DNA of 13,937 nucleotides from Methylococcaceae bacterium. GTDB lineage: Bacteria; Pseudomonadota; Gammaproteobacteria; Methylococcales; Methylomonadaceae. The stretch spans positions 1 through 13,937 of the forward strand of contig CANNNN010000023.1 of NCBI GenBank assembly GCA_947506075.1, read 5' to 3'. The translations under genes were made by a program, and so were the position numbers. Positions 1-7,369 of the stretch are shown piece after piece. The notes beneath the pieces were generated by a model. It searched no databases. It saw only the letters and a program-made list of their open reading frames with translations, and was not told the DNA's origin. Position 1 is the first letter of the stretch. Each line of letters opens with the position of its first letter.

Positions 1-842
1 AAACGGGTATTGATGTCCGAACTCAAGCTGTCGGCGCGTTCCGTAAGCTCATCTGCATCGTGAAAGATCAGCAGTGACTGCTTGCCGACCAGATCCTCTG
101 CGCGGTAACCGAGCAGCTGTTCCAGGCCGCGATTGAGGCTGGTGATGATGCCGTCCGGCGTAGTGGAAATGATCGCGGCATTAGCGCTGTCCAGTAAAGT
201 AGTTTGAAAAGCGGCTTTGCGGCAAGATTCTTCGCCCCGTAGGCGCAGCTGATAGCTAACGCCTGCAGCCACAAAAATTACCAGCAAAGTATTGGCAATT
301 ATGCTTAGGACCAGATAGCGTATGTTGACTGCCAACGTTGTAATTTGCTGAGCCAGCTCATTCTGTTCATTCTGCGTGAAGCCTTGAAGTACGAGACGAA
401 TAGCATCCATGACTGCCTTGTCTTGACCTTTTTTGACCATCTCCAGCGCATCACCTGCAGTGTTATACTGCTGTATTGAAAGCGTTTTCTTGAGCATTGC
501 CATCCTGGCAGCGACCAGCGGTTTTAGCTTGTCGAGTTGTTGTTGCTGGGGATCGTCTTTTATAAGCTGTTGCAACTCGGTCAAGTCAGCTTCAATCAGC
601 GAAGTGGCGGTAAAATAGGAGTCGAGAAAGCGTTCATCGTTAGTCAACAAATAATCCCGTTGACCGACTTCGGCATCCTTCAAATTAGACAACAGGTTTT
701 CTGCTTTGTTGATGACCTGAAATGCGTGGGTCTGCCAGCCGGATGCTTTGGCGAGCCCGTTAACCGCCATAATTGACAGCAAACTGCAGCAGGATAGTAG
801 CAAGAGAGTGATTGCCCAGAATTTGTGGGATTTTTTCAACAT
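1..842 (-). CDS. Membrane sensor with CHASE3 and PAS domains (N-terminal part, cut by window edge)
   Basis: The minus-strand frame is open for 280 codons from ATG at 842-840 to the window edge, so the C-terminal output domain is missing. AGGA (849-852) sits 6 bases before the ATG and supports this start. Visible order: N-terminal membrane segment at about residues 8-26, an extracytoplasmic CHASE3-like domain at about 40-165 with the characteristic motif VGQRDYLLTNDERF (59-72), a second membrane segment at about 175-198, then a PAS domain from about 211 (LLDSANAAIISTTPDGIITS, and GYRAEDLVGK at 245-254). No HAMP domain is evident between the second membrane segment and the PAS domain. CHASE3 proteins are signal-transduction receptors, usually histidine kinases, diguanylate cyclases or phosphodiesterases; which output this one has cannot be seen. 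The ligand is unknown. Confidence 0.88.
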   Translation of the reverse strand, partial: MLKKSHKFWAITLLLLSCCSLLSIMAVNGLAKASGWQTHAFQVINKAENLLSNLKDAEVGQRDYLLTNDERFLDSYFTATSLIEADLTELQQLIKDDPQQQQLDKLKPLVAARMAMLKKTLSIQQYNTAGDALEMVKKGQDKAVMDAIRLVLQGFTQNEQNELAQQITTLAVNIRYLVLSIIANTLLVIFVAAGVSYQLRLRGEESCRKAAFQTTLLDSANAAIISTTPDGIITSLNRGLEQLLGYRAEDLVGKQSLLIFHDADELTERADSLSSDINTR

Positions 843-999
843 GAACTGTCCTGTGTAGGTATCTAGTGAATAGACAACGCCGCTATCCGCTCGGCTTGGT
901 TTAGGGCTAGGGTAATCATGCAGTTTTGAGGTCTGCAGGTCATCATTGTTGGCTTATGGTGTTGATAAATACCTTTCTCCTTTGTTGATCCGTAGCGTT

Positions 1000-1034
1000 T
1001 CAAGCATGAACATTCCCGAATTTTATATGCTTGA
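1000..1034. repeat. Inverted repeat TCAAGCAT / ATGCTTGA
   Basis: TCAAGCAT (1000-1007) and ATGCTTGA (1027-1034) are perfect reverse complements separated by 19 bases. The spacer itself holds a small dyad, ATTC-CC-GAAT (1012-1021). It lies about 160 bases upstream of the sensor start, so it could be an operator or an RNA hairpin. It may also be chance; no regulator is encoded nearby. Confidence 0.35.
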
Positions 1035-1235
1035 TGTCGTGTTACCCGTTTACACACAGGACAATCGATACAGGACTGGACTGCTGAGCGCTGCAGGATC
1101 AAGGGCTGTGAGTATTTCTACCATGGCTTGACTGTATTGATATTTACTAAAAAATTATATGGATTTTATTAAATATCAATCCGTTGCGAAATTTTTCTGG
1201 GGGACTTGGCTCTAGAATAGAGCTTTAAACCGGGC

Positions 1236-1436
1236 CAATCAATAAGTGCTCTTACCTAGCAGGTGAACTTGATTGACTATCCAGACCCTAGTATCCCGCT
1301 TGAGGAAGTCAAACAACACATCTTCTTAGGCTGTTGCCCCTTAATGGGCTTATCATGACACCACTGAAAAAACAGGACCCTACCTCATCGCTCTGCTTGC
1401 ACATTATGGCGAAGGCGTCGATCGAAAAAATCCTTC
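1236..1436 (+). promoter_or_regulatory. Possible structured 5' leader of glgP, or a small RNA
   Basis: Hand folding finds four consecutive stems on the plus strand. The first pairs CAATCA/AGT (1236-1241, 1245-1247) with ACT/TGATTG (1267-1275), and inside it ACCT (1254-1257) with AGGT (1261-1264). The second pairs AGGAAG (1303-1308) with CTTCTT (1322-1327). The third pairs GCCC (1336-1339) with GGGC (1346-1349). The fourth pairs GAAGG (1411-1415) with CCTTC (1432-1436). The run is followed by a terminator-like hairpin before glgP. I do not recognise it as any known riboswitch, 6S, SRP or RNase P RNA. It could be an attenuator leader, an independent small RNA, or chance pairing. Confidence 0.3.
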
Positions 1437-1467
1437 TTCTTGCTAATTATTGACGACTATTTTTACC

Positions 1468-1485
1468 CCCGAAAATCGGGTTTTT
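1468..1485 (+). terminator. Intrinsic terminator-like hairpin upstream of glgP
   Basis: CCCGA (1468-1472), loop AAA, TCGGG (1476-1480) and a run of five T (1481-1485) give a short stem followed by a U tract. It ends 27 bases before the glgP ribosome binding site and 39 before its ATG. Nothing coding lies upstream on the plus strand, so it would end either a small RNA or a regulated leader transcript. Confidence 0.55.
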
Positions 1486-1524
1486 CGTTTCTATTAATGA
1501 ACAAAAAATTCCAAGGAGATTGCT

Positions 1525-4038
1525 ATGACTGAGAACATACCCAAAGCCGCACCCTCGTCCTCCGCTGTCGATGTCCATGTGCGAACCGGGAACAGCCCGA
1601 GAGCACTGAAAGCCGCCTTTCAGGATAACCTCAATTATGTGTTGGGTCGTCCGCTGGACATATCGACTGCCGAGGATCACTATCAGGCCATCGCGCTTAC
1701 CGTGCGCGACCGCATTATGCACCGCTGGATTAAACAGGTTGAACTGTGGAATGTACCCGATATCAGGCAGGTCTCGTACTTGTCGGCCGAATTTCTGGTC
1801 GGGCCTCGTTTGGGCAAAGATCTGCTCAATCTTGGCATCAGCGAGAATGCTCACCAGGCGCTGGCCGAGTTGGGGCTCAATCTCGATCAATTCGTCAGAT
1901 TGGAAAAAGAGCCAGGCCTTGGCAATGGAGGCTTAGGGCGACTGGCTGCCTGTTATCTTGACTCGCTGGCGGCCCTCGGATTTCCGGCTATCGGCTATGG
2001 CATACGCTACGAATTCGGCATTTTCAATCAGATCATCAAGGACGGCTGGCAAGTCGAGGTCACCGACAAATGGCTACGCCATGGCAATCCCTGGGAAATC
2101 GCGCGTCCACACTTCTCTCAGGTAGTCAAACTGGGCGGTCACACCGAGCCTTATACCGATGAGCTTGGCGCGTATCGTGTCCGTTGGATGCCGGATCGGG
2201 TCGTGGTCGGCATCCCCTACGATACCCCGATACTCGGGTACCGCAATAACAATTGCGCTCTGTTGCGTCTGTGGAGTGCCGAGGCCGCGCAATCCTTCGA
2301 TTTTGCCGATTTCAATCGCGGCGATTATTACGGAGCGGTCGAGGAAAAAGTCTACTCGGAAAATATTTCCAAAGTCTTATACCCTAATGACGAGCAGATG
2401 CAAGGCAAGCATTTGCGGCTCGAGCAACAATACTTCTTCGTAGCTTGTTCCATTAAGGACATGATCCGCCTGTGCCTGCGCCGGGGATTGCCGCTATCTC
2501 GTTTTCACGAGATGTATTGTATCCAGCTGAACGACACCCACCCTTCTATCAGCGTCGCGGAACTGATGCGCCAGTTTATCGACAAGCATGCGATGCCTTG
2601 GGAGCTGGCTTGGGATATTACTAAAAAATCGCTTTCCTACACCAATCATACCTTGCTGCCGGAGGCCCTGGAAAAATGGTCCCTGCCCTTGTTCGCATCA
2701 ATCCTGCCCCGCCATCTCGAGATCATCTTCGAGATTAACCGCCGTTTTCTCGACGAAGTGCGGCTCAAATTTCCGGGCGATGAAGGAAAAGTCGCACGCA
2801 TGTCGATCATCGACGAAAGCGGTGATAAGTTCGTGCGCATGGCCAATCTGGCGGTAATCGGCAGCCATGCGGTCAATGGCGTAGCAAAACTGCACTCCGA
2901 ACTGGTGAAGAGCCAACTGTTCCCGGATTTCTACGCTATGGCACCGGACAGTTTTCACAACGTGACCAACGGCGTAACGCCCCGGCGCTTTATTGCTTTG
3001 AGCAACCCTGGACTGACTCGATTGATCGATGACCAGATCGGCGAGGGCTGGCTAACCGATCTCTATCGCCTGAAAGCACTAGAAAATCATGCTAACGATG
3101 CCAGCCTGCAAAAAGCCTGGGCTGATGTTAAACATGCTAACAAGATTCGCCTGGCGAAGATCATTCAGGCCAGAACAGGTATTGCTGTTGATCCCGCATC
3201 GCTGTTCGATATCCAGGTGAAACGCATCCATGAGTACAAGCGTCAACATCTGAATGTTCTGAATATCATCAGCTTGTATAACCAAATTAAAGCCGATCCC
3301 AAGCTGGTCATCACGCCGAGGACTTTTATCTTTGGCGGCAAGGCTGCGCCAGGTTATTTTATGGCCAAGCTGATTATCAAGCTGATCAATTCGGTCGGAG
3401 AGGTCATTAATCGCGATCCTGATGTACGGGATCAGATCAAGGTGGTATTTCTGCCCAATTACAATGTCAAGCACGCACAAAACATCTATCCCGCCGCCGA
3501 CCTGTCGGAGCAGATCTCAACCGCTGGCAAGGAGGCCTCGGGGACCGGAAACATGAAGTTGTCGATGAACGGCGCATTGACCATTGGCACCTTGGATGGT
3601 GCCAACATCGAGATTCGTGAGGAGGTGGGCGCGGAAAATTTCTTCTTGTTTGGCCTGACTGCCGATCAGGTTCTAAAGGTGAAAGCCGAAGGTTACCACC
3701 CCAGCGATTTCTATCACGACGATCCGGAACTGAAAGAAACCATTGATCTGATTAACAGCGGGCTATTTTCCCACGGCGACACCGAACTGTTTAGACCGCT
3801 TACCGATCATCTGCTGCAGCATGACGAATACTTGTTATTGGCTGATTATCGGGCATATGTGAATTGCCAGCAAGAAGTCGGTCACGCCTATCGAGACCCT
3901 GCGCACTGGACACGTATGGCTATCCTCAACGTCGCACGCATGGGAAAGTTCTCGTCCGACCGTGCAATCCAAGAGTACGCGAGGCACATCTGGCAGGTGG
4001 AACCTTTCCGTGCATGGCTAAATAACGGCAACATTTAA
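1525..4038 (+). CDS. glgP: Glycogen (alpha-glucan) phosphorylase
   Basis: This cytoplasmic enzyme cleaves terminal alpha-1,4-glucose units of glycogen with phosphate to give glucose 1-phosphate, using pyridoxal phosphate (PLP). The 837-residue length is normal for GT35 phosphorylases. Visible motifs are GNGGLGRLAACYLDSLA near 133-149, NDTHPSISVAEL (336-347), NHTLLPEALEKW (374-385), NGVTPRRF (482-489), KRIHEYKRQHLN (566-577) and the PLP site EASGTGNMK with the Schiff-base lysine K678. AAGGAG (1513-1518) lies 6 bases before the ATG and fixes the start. In the N-terminal motif the sequence reads EKEPGLGNGG, two residues shorter than the EExxDAxLGNGG form of E. coli and rabbit enzymes; I believe other bacterial phosphorylases share this form. 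No glgA, glgB, glgC or glgX is adjacent, so the gene seems to stand alone, preceded by a terminator-like hairpin. Confidence 0.97.
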   Translation: MTENIPKAAPSSSAVDVHVRTGNSPRALKAAFQDNLNYVLGRPLDISTAEDHYQAIALTVRDRIMHRWIKQVELWNVPDIRQVSYLSAEFLVGPRLGKDLLNLGISENAHQALAELGLNLDQFVRLEKEPGLGNGGLGRLAACYLDSLAALGFPAIGYGIRYEFGIFNQIIKDGWQVEVTDKWLRHGNPWEIARPHFSQVVKLGGHTEPYTDELGAYRVRWMPDRVVVGIPYDTPILGYRNNNCALLRLWSAEAAQSFDFADFNRGDYYGAVEEKVYSENISKVLYPNDEQMQGKHLRLEQQYFFVACSIKDMIRLCLRRGLPLSRFHEMYCIQLNDTHPSISVAELMRQFIDKHAMPWELAWDITKKSLSYTNHTLLPEALEKWSLPLFASILPRHLEIIFEINRRFLDEVRLKFPGDEGKVARMSIIDESGDKFVRMANLAVIGSHAVNGVAKLHSELVKSQLFPDFYAMAPDSFHNVTNGVTPRRFIALSNPGLTRLIDDQIGEGWLTDLYRLKALENHANDASLQKAWADVKHANKIRLAKIIQARTGIAVDPASLFDIQVKRIHEYKRQHLNVLNIISLYNQIKADPKLVITPRTFIFGGKAAPGYFMAKLIIKLINSVGEVINRDPDVRDQIKVVFLPNYNVKHAQNIYPAADLSEQISTAGKEASGTGNMKLSMNGALTIGTLDGANIEIREEVGAENFFLFGLTADQVLKVKAEGYHPSDFYHDDPELKETIDLINSGLFSHGDTELFRPLTDHLLQHDEYLLLADYRAYVNCQQEVGHAYRDPAHWTRMAILNVARMGKFSSDRAIQEYARHIWQVEPFRAWLNNGNI

Positions 4039-4254
4039 GAAATGAAAATCAAATAACTTACACTCTATGGTTTTGTCTAGCTTACACACTTTTAAATAAT
4101 TCGTTCGTCTCCAAAGCCAGCGTTGGACTCGCCGTGTATACCTAGTCAGCAGCACAAAAATACACCTGAATGAAGACAGGAGATAGTTCAATACTGGCAT
4201 TCGAGGTACTAGTTCCGCCTGCAAAGAAAACCCTGAAAGTACAAGATTTAAAAA

Positions 4255-4287
4255 TTGACTGTATAATTAATCGCTTAAACGTATTAT
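4255..4287 (+). promoter_or_regulatory. Possible promoter of the SmbP-like gene
   Basis: A perfect TATAAT -10 hexamer lies at 4262-4267, but no good -35 box sits 16-18 bases upstream. TTGACT at 4255-4260 is a good -35 hexamer, yet its partner TATTAT (4282-4287) is 21 bases away, which is too far for a strong sigma-70 promoter. The first reading would place transcription start near 4275 and leave a leader of about 100 bases. Confidence 0.35.
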
Positions 4288-4298
4288 GATAGCTCCTG

Positions 4299-4345
4299 AA
4301 AAGCGAGTGCTTTTCCAACCATTTCTTTCCAGGCAGCACCTGGAA
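4299..4345 (+). promoter_or_regulatory. Two tandem hairpins in the presumed leader of the SmbP-like gene
   Basis: AAAAGC-GAGT-GCTTTT (4299-4314) is a 6-bp perfect stem with a tetraloop. TTCCAGG-CAGCA-CCTGGAA (4327-4345) is a 7-bp perfect stem with a 5-base loop. They are 12 bases apart and end 31 bases before the ATG. Neither is followed by a T tract, so they look more like mRNA stabilising or regulatory structures than terminators. Confidence 0.5.
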
Positions 4346-4376
4346 TTCACATCATTACAATTTATAGATATCCTAA

Positions 4377-4703
4377 ATGAATTTAATCAAAAAATTAGCA
4401 CTTACCGTTTCTATGGCTATTTCTTTAGGTGCAAGCTCTGCAGCTTTTGCCGAAGAACCCGCTTCTCGCGCTGCTGGTCATCTTGAACAAGCTTTAGCTG
4501 AAATCGCCAAGCATGATTTCAATGCCGCTTATTTACATGAAAAAGCAGCGCGTGGAGCTTCTGATGAAATCACAGGCAATCATGAAATAGTACAAAAAGG
4601 CCTGGCCAGCATCATCAAAGCGCAAATACTAGGCAAACAAGCAGATACTGAAAATGTTATTACTGAATTAAAGAAAGCAATAGCCGCTTACAAGTCTATC
4701 TAA
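4377..4703 (+). CDS. Small exported SmbP-like (small metal-binding protein) protein
   Basis: The product has 108 residues. Residues 1-25 form a clear Sec signal peptide: LIKK, a hydrophobic core, and SAAFA before EEP, so the mature protein of about 83 residues should be periplasmic. The mature part is predicted helical, with two similar halves: HLEQALAEIAKHDFNAAYLH (35-54), then GNHEIVQKGLASIIKAQ (67-83) and ENVITELKKAIAAY. This layout resembles SmbP, the periplasmic metal-binding protein of Nitrosomonas europaea, but only four histidines remain (H35, H46, H54, H69), against the His-rich repeats of the founder. Metal binding is therefore uncertain. The start has no clear Shine-Dalgarno sequence, but the signal peptide begins directly at this ATG. 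The gene seems monocistronic, between a hairpin leader and a downstream hairpin. Confidence 0.75.
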   Translation: MNLIKKLALTVSMAISLGASSAAFAEEPASRAAGHLEQALAEIAKHDFNAAYLHEKAARGASDEITGNHEIVQKGLASIIKAQILGKQADTENVITELKKAIAAYKSI

Positions 4704-4725
4704 TCGCTAGATCAGTCTTTTAATT

Positions 4726-4756
4726 AAGGCAGGGTTAATACCGTTAATCCTGTCTT
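4726..4756 (+). terminator. Long hairpin after the SmbP-like gene
   Basis: Positions 4726-4738 pair with 4744-4756 over 13 bp (11 Watson-Crick, 2 G-U) around the loop TACCG. It starts 22 bases after the stop codon. The sequence after it (ATCGCTAA) is not a T tract, so it could be a terminator needing Rho, or a 3' stability element. Confidence 0.5.
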
Positions 4757-4815
4757 ATCGCTAACCCATCTCACCATTTACTCTGCCTAAGTAGACGAGT
4801 AAAGCTCCCGCTTAC

Positions 4816-5652
4816 ATGCTTCAACATCATACGCCATCCTCTTGTTATTCATGCCCAATTTGCGGCAGCTCATTACAATCGAAGCTATCGGCCAATAGTT
4901 ATAATTGCCAAAATAATCACCACTTCGACCTTGCAAAGGAAGGTTATTTAAATCTGTTGCCGGCGCAACATAAACGCTCCGTGGAACCGGGTGATAACAA
5001 ACCCATGATGCAGGCCAGACGAGAATTCCTGGAAGCCGGCTATTATGAACCACTGGCTAAAGCAGTGGCATCGCTGATCAATGCCAACCAAGCCGAGCAT
5101 CTGCTGGATCTAGGTTGCGGAGAAGGCTACTACAGCCGACACATCGAAGCCCATTGTGCATCAAAATTGATTTTACACGGCCTCGATATCGCCAAATTTG
5201 CCGTACGCGCTGCAGCCCAGAAACAGCCCAAGGCCAACTTTATAGTCGCCAGTGTCAACCGCTTGCCTTATGCAGATCAATATTTTGATTTTCTACTGAA
5301 GATATTTGCCCCATCAAACCCTCTTGAACTGTTACGAGTATTGAAACCGTCAGGACTTTTACTGACCGTGACGCCAGGTCCTCGGCATCTATGGCAATTA
5401 AAAGAATTCATCTATTCCGAAGTACACGAGCATCTATTAACACATGACCTGCCACATGGCTTTGAGCTTGTTGATAGACAACGCATCAGCTATACAATCT
5501 CACCCAATCCCCAGCAAAGAGTCGCCCTGTTACAGATGACGCCTTTTGCATGGCGAGCCAATGAAAATGTTCAACTAGCCCTTAAAGCGGCCATAGAACT
5601 CAGCATAGAAACCGATTTCATAGTGACGCTGGCGGTAAAAACAGCGCCTTAA
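4816..5652 (+). CDS. rlmA: 23S rRNA (guanine-N1)-methyltransferase RlmA
   Basis: RlmA methylates N1 of G745 (E. coli numbering) in helix 35 of 23S rRNA with S-adenosylmethionine. The protein has 278 residues; E. coli RlmA has 269. An N-terminal zinc finger is visible: C13-PI-C16 and C31-QNN-H35, matching the C-x2-C...C-x3-H ligands of the family, followed by the family signature FDLAKEGYLNLL (37-48). The SAM-binding motif I is LLDLGCGEGYYS (96-107), and the C-terminal part carries KIFAPSNPLELLRVLKPSG. The start has no strong ribosome binding site, but the zinc finger begins ten residues in, so a later start is unlikely. The neighbours do not suggest an operon; rlmA is normally a stand-alone housekeeping gene. 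Confidence 0.92.
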   Translation: MLQHHTPSSCYSCPICGSSLQSKLSANSYNCQNNHHFDLAKEGYLNLLPAQHKRSVEPGDNKPMMQARREFLEAGYYEPLAKAVASLINANQAEHLLDLGCGEGYYSRHIEAHCASKLILHGLDIAKFAVRAAAQKQPKANFIVASVNRLPYADQYFDFLLKIFAPSNPLELLRVLKPSGLLLTVTPGPRHLWQLKEFIYSEVHEHLLTHDLPHGFELVDRQRISYTISPNPQQRVALLQMTPFAWRANENVQLALKAAIELSIETDFIVTLAVKTAP

Positions 5653-5681
5653 ATTTTTTGCGAATGACGTAATTTTCAGCT

Positions 5682-5727
5682 CCTGACTTTTTTGGCGTTG
5701 CGTGTCAGGCCATGGTCGTACTACCAT
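5682..5727 (+). other. Paired hairpins between rlmA and the kinase gene
   Basis: CCTGAC (5682-5687) pairs with GTCAGG (5704-5709) across 16 bases, and ATGGT (5712-5716) with ACCAT (5723-5727) around CGTACT. The T run (5688-5693) lies in the first loop, not after the stem, so this is not a canonical terminator. The structure lies just before the leader of the next gene. Confidence 0.3.
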
Positions 5728-5758
5728 CTGATTATTGATTACATCAGGGGTTATAAAT

Positions 5759-7315
5759 ATGAGCCATAAAACAGCGCAGGATTCAAGCCTTAATCTGATC
5801 CAAACCTTAGCTGAAATGACTTCCGGCAGTCTCGTTGAAACCCACATTTCCTGGGTGTTGCTGACTGGGCAATTCGCCTACAAAATTAAAAAACCGGTCA
5901 ACTTCGGGTTCCTGGATTTTTCCACGCTGGAAAAGCGCCATTTTTACTGCAATGAAGAACTAAGACTCAACCAGCGTTTGACCCCGGATCTGTATCTTGC
6001 GGTCATTCCGATAACCGGAACACCTGATGCCCCAAAGCTTGGCGGCGAAGGTGTAGCCATAGAATATGCCGTCAAGATGATTCAGTTTCCACTTGGGCAG
6101 TTGCTAAGTGAATGCGCTCAGAACCGGCAACTGAAAACGGATCATATCGATCAACTTGTCGATATTGTTAGCCATTTTCATGACACGAATGCGCAGATGG
6201 AGGAAAACGCTCAGTTTGGCGATAGCGCAGACATCAGACACTGGTTTACCGAAAATTTCGACCATATCAGACCACTATTGAATCGAGACTTACAAAAACA
6301 GCAGCTCATGGATATCCAGCAATGGGCTAATAATGAATGGCAGAAACTAGCCGGATTAATGCAGCAGCGCAAACAGCAAGGCTATGTCCGCGAATGCCAT
6401 GGAGACCTGCATTTAGGCAATATGACACTGATAAACGGCAAGGTAACCGTATTTGATTGCATAGAATTTAATCCCATGTTGCGCTGGATCGATGTAATCA
6501 GCGAAGTGGCCTTTTTGATCATCGACCTGCTGCATTTTGCTTATCCGCAGTATGCTTACCGTTTTCTTAATCGCTATTTGCAACACACCGGCGATTATCA
6601 GGGACTGGCCTTATTGCGTTATTACCTGGTTTACCGGGCGCTGGTAAGGGCTAAAGTAGCCTTATTGCATATAAAGCAACAATCCGACACCAAACAAACG
6701 CATTGCGAATATGCGGTTTTTGCCGATCTGGCTGAGCAGATGACCCTGCCACGCTCAAGTATTTTGATCATTACCCACGGCTATTCAGGCTCAGGGAAAA
6801 CTACATTATCCTCTCAACTCGCCGAAAAAATCGGCGCGGTGCAGATACGTTCTGACATAGAACGCAAACGACTGTTCGGCTATCGGCCTAACGAGGAATC
6901 AGGCAGCGGCATAAACAACGGACTTTATACCCAAGAGGCCAATCTAAAAACCTATTTGCATCTTAAAGAACTGGCTCAAGGCATTCTTGAAGCCGGATTT
7001 CCAGTTATTATTGACGCGGCTTTTCTTAAATCCGCACAACGCGAACTGTTCCGAAGACTTGCGACTGACTGCGGCGTGCGGTTTCATATCATTAATTGTC
7101 AGGCATCAAATGAAGCGTTATGCCAACGTATCAAGCAACGCCAAGATGATGCTTCGGAAGCGACTGCAGCGGTACTGCATCGGCAACAGCAATCGGCGCA
7201 ATCACTATCGGATCAGGAACAATCTGCAGTCATATCAATTAATACTGAGAAGGTCACGGCAGTGGAAAACCTGCTGGATAAGTTTAACCGTTATCTTCCT
7301 CATAAAACTCGATAA
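5759..7315 (+). CDS. Fused aminoglycoside-phosphotransferase-like and P-loop kinase protein
   Basis: Two catalytic modules are fused in 518 residues. The N-terminal half is kinase-like (APH fold): YKIKKPVNFGFLDF (41-54) holds the likely ATP-binding lysine, ECHGDLHLGN (212-221) is the HGDxHxxN catalytic loop, and D233 in VFDCIEF is the likely metal ligand. The C-terminal half is a P-loop NTPase: HGYSGSGKTT (340-349, Walker A), then SDIERKRLFG (365-374) and VIIDAAFLKSAQR (416-428), as in small-molecule or nucleotide kinases. The same fusion occurs in COG2187/COG0645 proteins such as Mycobacterium Rv2004c; I know of no established substrate. I prefer ATG 5759 because AGGGG (5746-5750) lies 8 bases before it; an in-frame TTG at 5735 would add eight residues. 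It probably acts in the cytoplasm, and its context with rlmA gives no clue to its role. Confidence 0.88.
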   Translation: MSHKTAQDSSLNLIQTLAEMTSGSLVETHISWVLLTGQFAYKIKKPVNFGFLDFSTLEKRHFYCNEELRLNQRLTPDLYLAVIPITGTPDAPKLGGEGVAIEYAVKMIQFPLGQLLSECAQNRQLKTDHIDQLVDIVSHFHDTNAQMEENAQFGDSADIRHWFTENFDHIRPLLNRDLQKQQLMDIQQWANNEWQKLAGLMQQRKQQGYVRECHGDLHLGNMTLINGKVTVFDCIEFNPMLRWIDVISEVAFLIIDLLHFAYPQYAYRFLNRYLQHTGDYQGLALLRYYLVYRALVRAKVALLHIKQQSDTKQTHCEYAVFADLAEQMTLPRSSILIITHGYSGSGKTTLSSQLAEKIGAVQIRSDIERKRLFGYRPNEESGSGINNGLYTQEANLKTYLHLKELAQGILEAGFPVIIDAAFLKSAQRELFRRLATDCGVRFHIINCQASNEALCQRIKQRQDDASEATAAVLHRQQQSAQSLSDQEQSAVISINTEKVTAVENLLDKFNRYLPHKTR

Positions 7316-7326
7316 ATTATCAATTA

Positions 7327-7350
7327 GGGAGACACGATAACAAGTCTCTC
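7327..7350. terminator. Hairpin between the convergent kinase and yjdM genes
   Basis: GGGAGAC (7327-7333) pairs with GTCTCTC (7344-7350) over 7 bp with one G-T wobble and a 10-base loop. It lies in the 54-base gap where both genes end, the expected place for a shared terminator. Neither strand has a T tract after the stem, so support is weak. Confidence 0.35.
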
Positions 7351-7369
7351 AATCTTCCAGCACTGACTG

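Larger units (their letters stand above)
843..1524. other. Gene-free stretch between the divergent sensor gene and glgP
   Basis: I see no convincing gene in these 682 bases; the short open frames here resemble no protein I recognise and lack ribosome binding sites. The left part should contain the promoter of the sensor gene, but no good sigma-70 pair is evident. An 8-bp perfect inverted repeat lies at 1000-1007/1027-1034. The right part (about 1230-1485) can form several hairpins and ends in a terminator-like stem-loop; these are listed separately. A TAGAAT hexamer at 1213-1218 is a possible -10 box, but no -35 box lies at the right distance. Confidence 0.6.
4039..4376. other. Gap between glgP and the SmbP-like gene
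   Basis: No gene is supported in these 338 bases. No clear terminator follows glgP. The right end holds a TATAAT hexamer (4262-4267) and two perfect hairpins described separately, so the last 100 bases probably form the promoter and leader of the small gene at 4377. Confidence 0.55.

Noticed and set aside
863..1102. Minus-strand frame of 79 codons with several Cys (CPVCK, CSCLK)
   Set aside because: It resembles no known zinc-ribbon protein, overlaps the sensor promoter region, contains the dyad at 1000-1034 and has no ribosome binding site.
1128..1160. TTGACT followed by an AT-rich stretch as a glgP leader promoter
   Set aside because: No -10 match lies at 16-18 bases; the nearest AT-rich hexamers are at 14 or 21 bases.
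1199..1216. Sigma-54-type promoter suggested by CTGGGGGACTTGGCTC
   Set aside because: The invariant GG and GC dinucleotides do not fall 10 bases apart in any register.
1360..1380. Cobalamin-riboswitch-like CCACTG in the glgP upstream region
   Set aside because: The B12 box and the rest of the conserved core are absent; a short match alone is not evidence.
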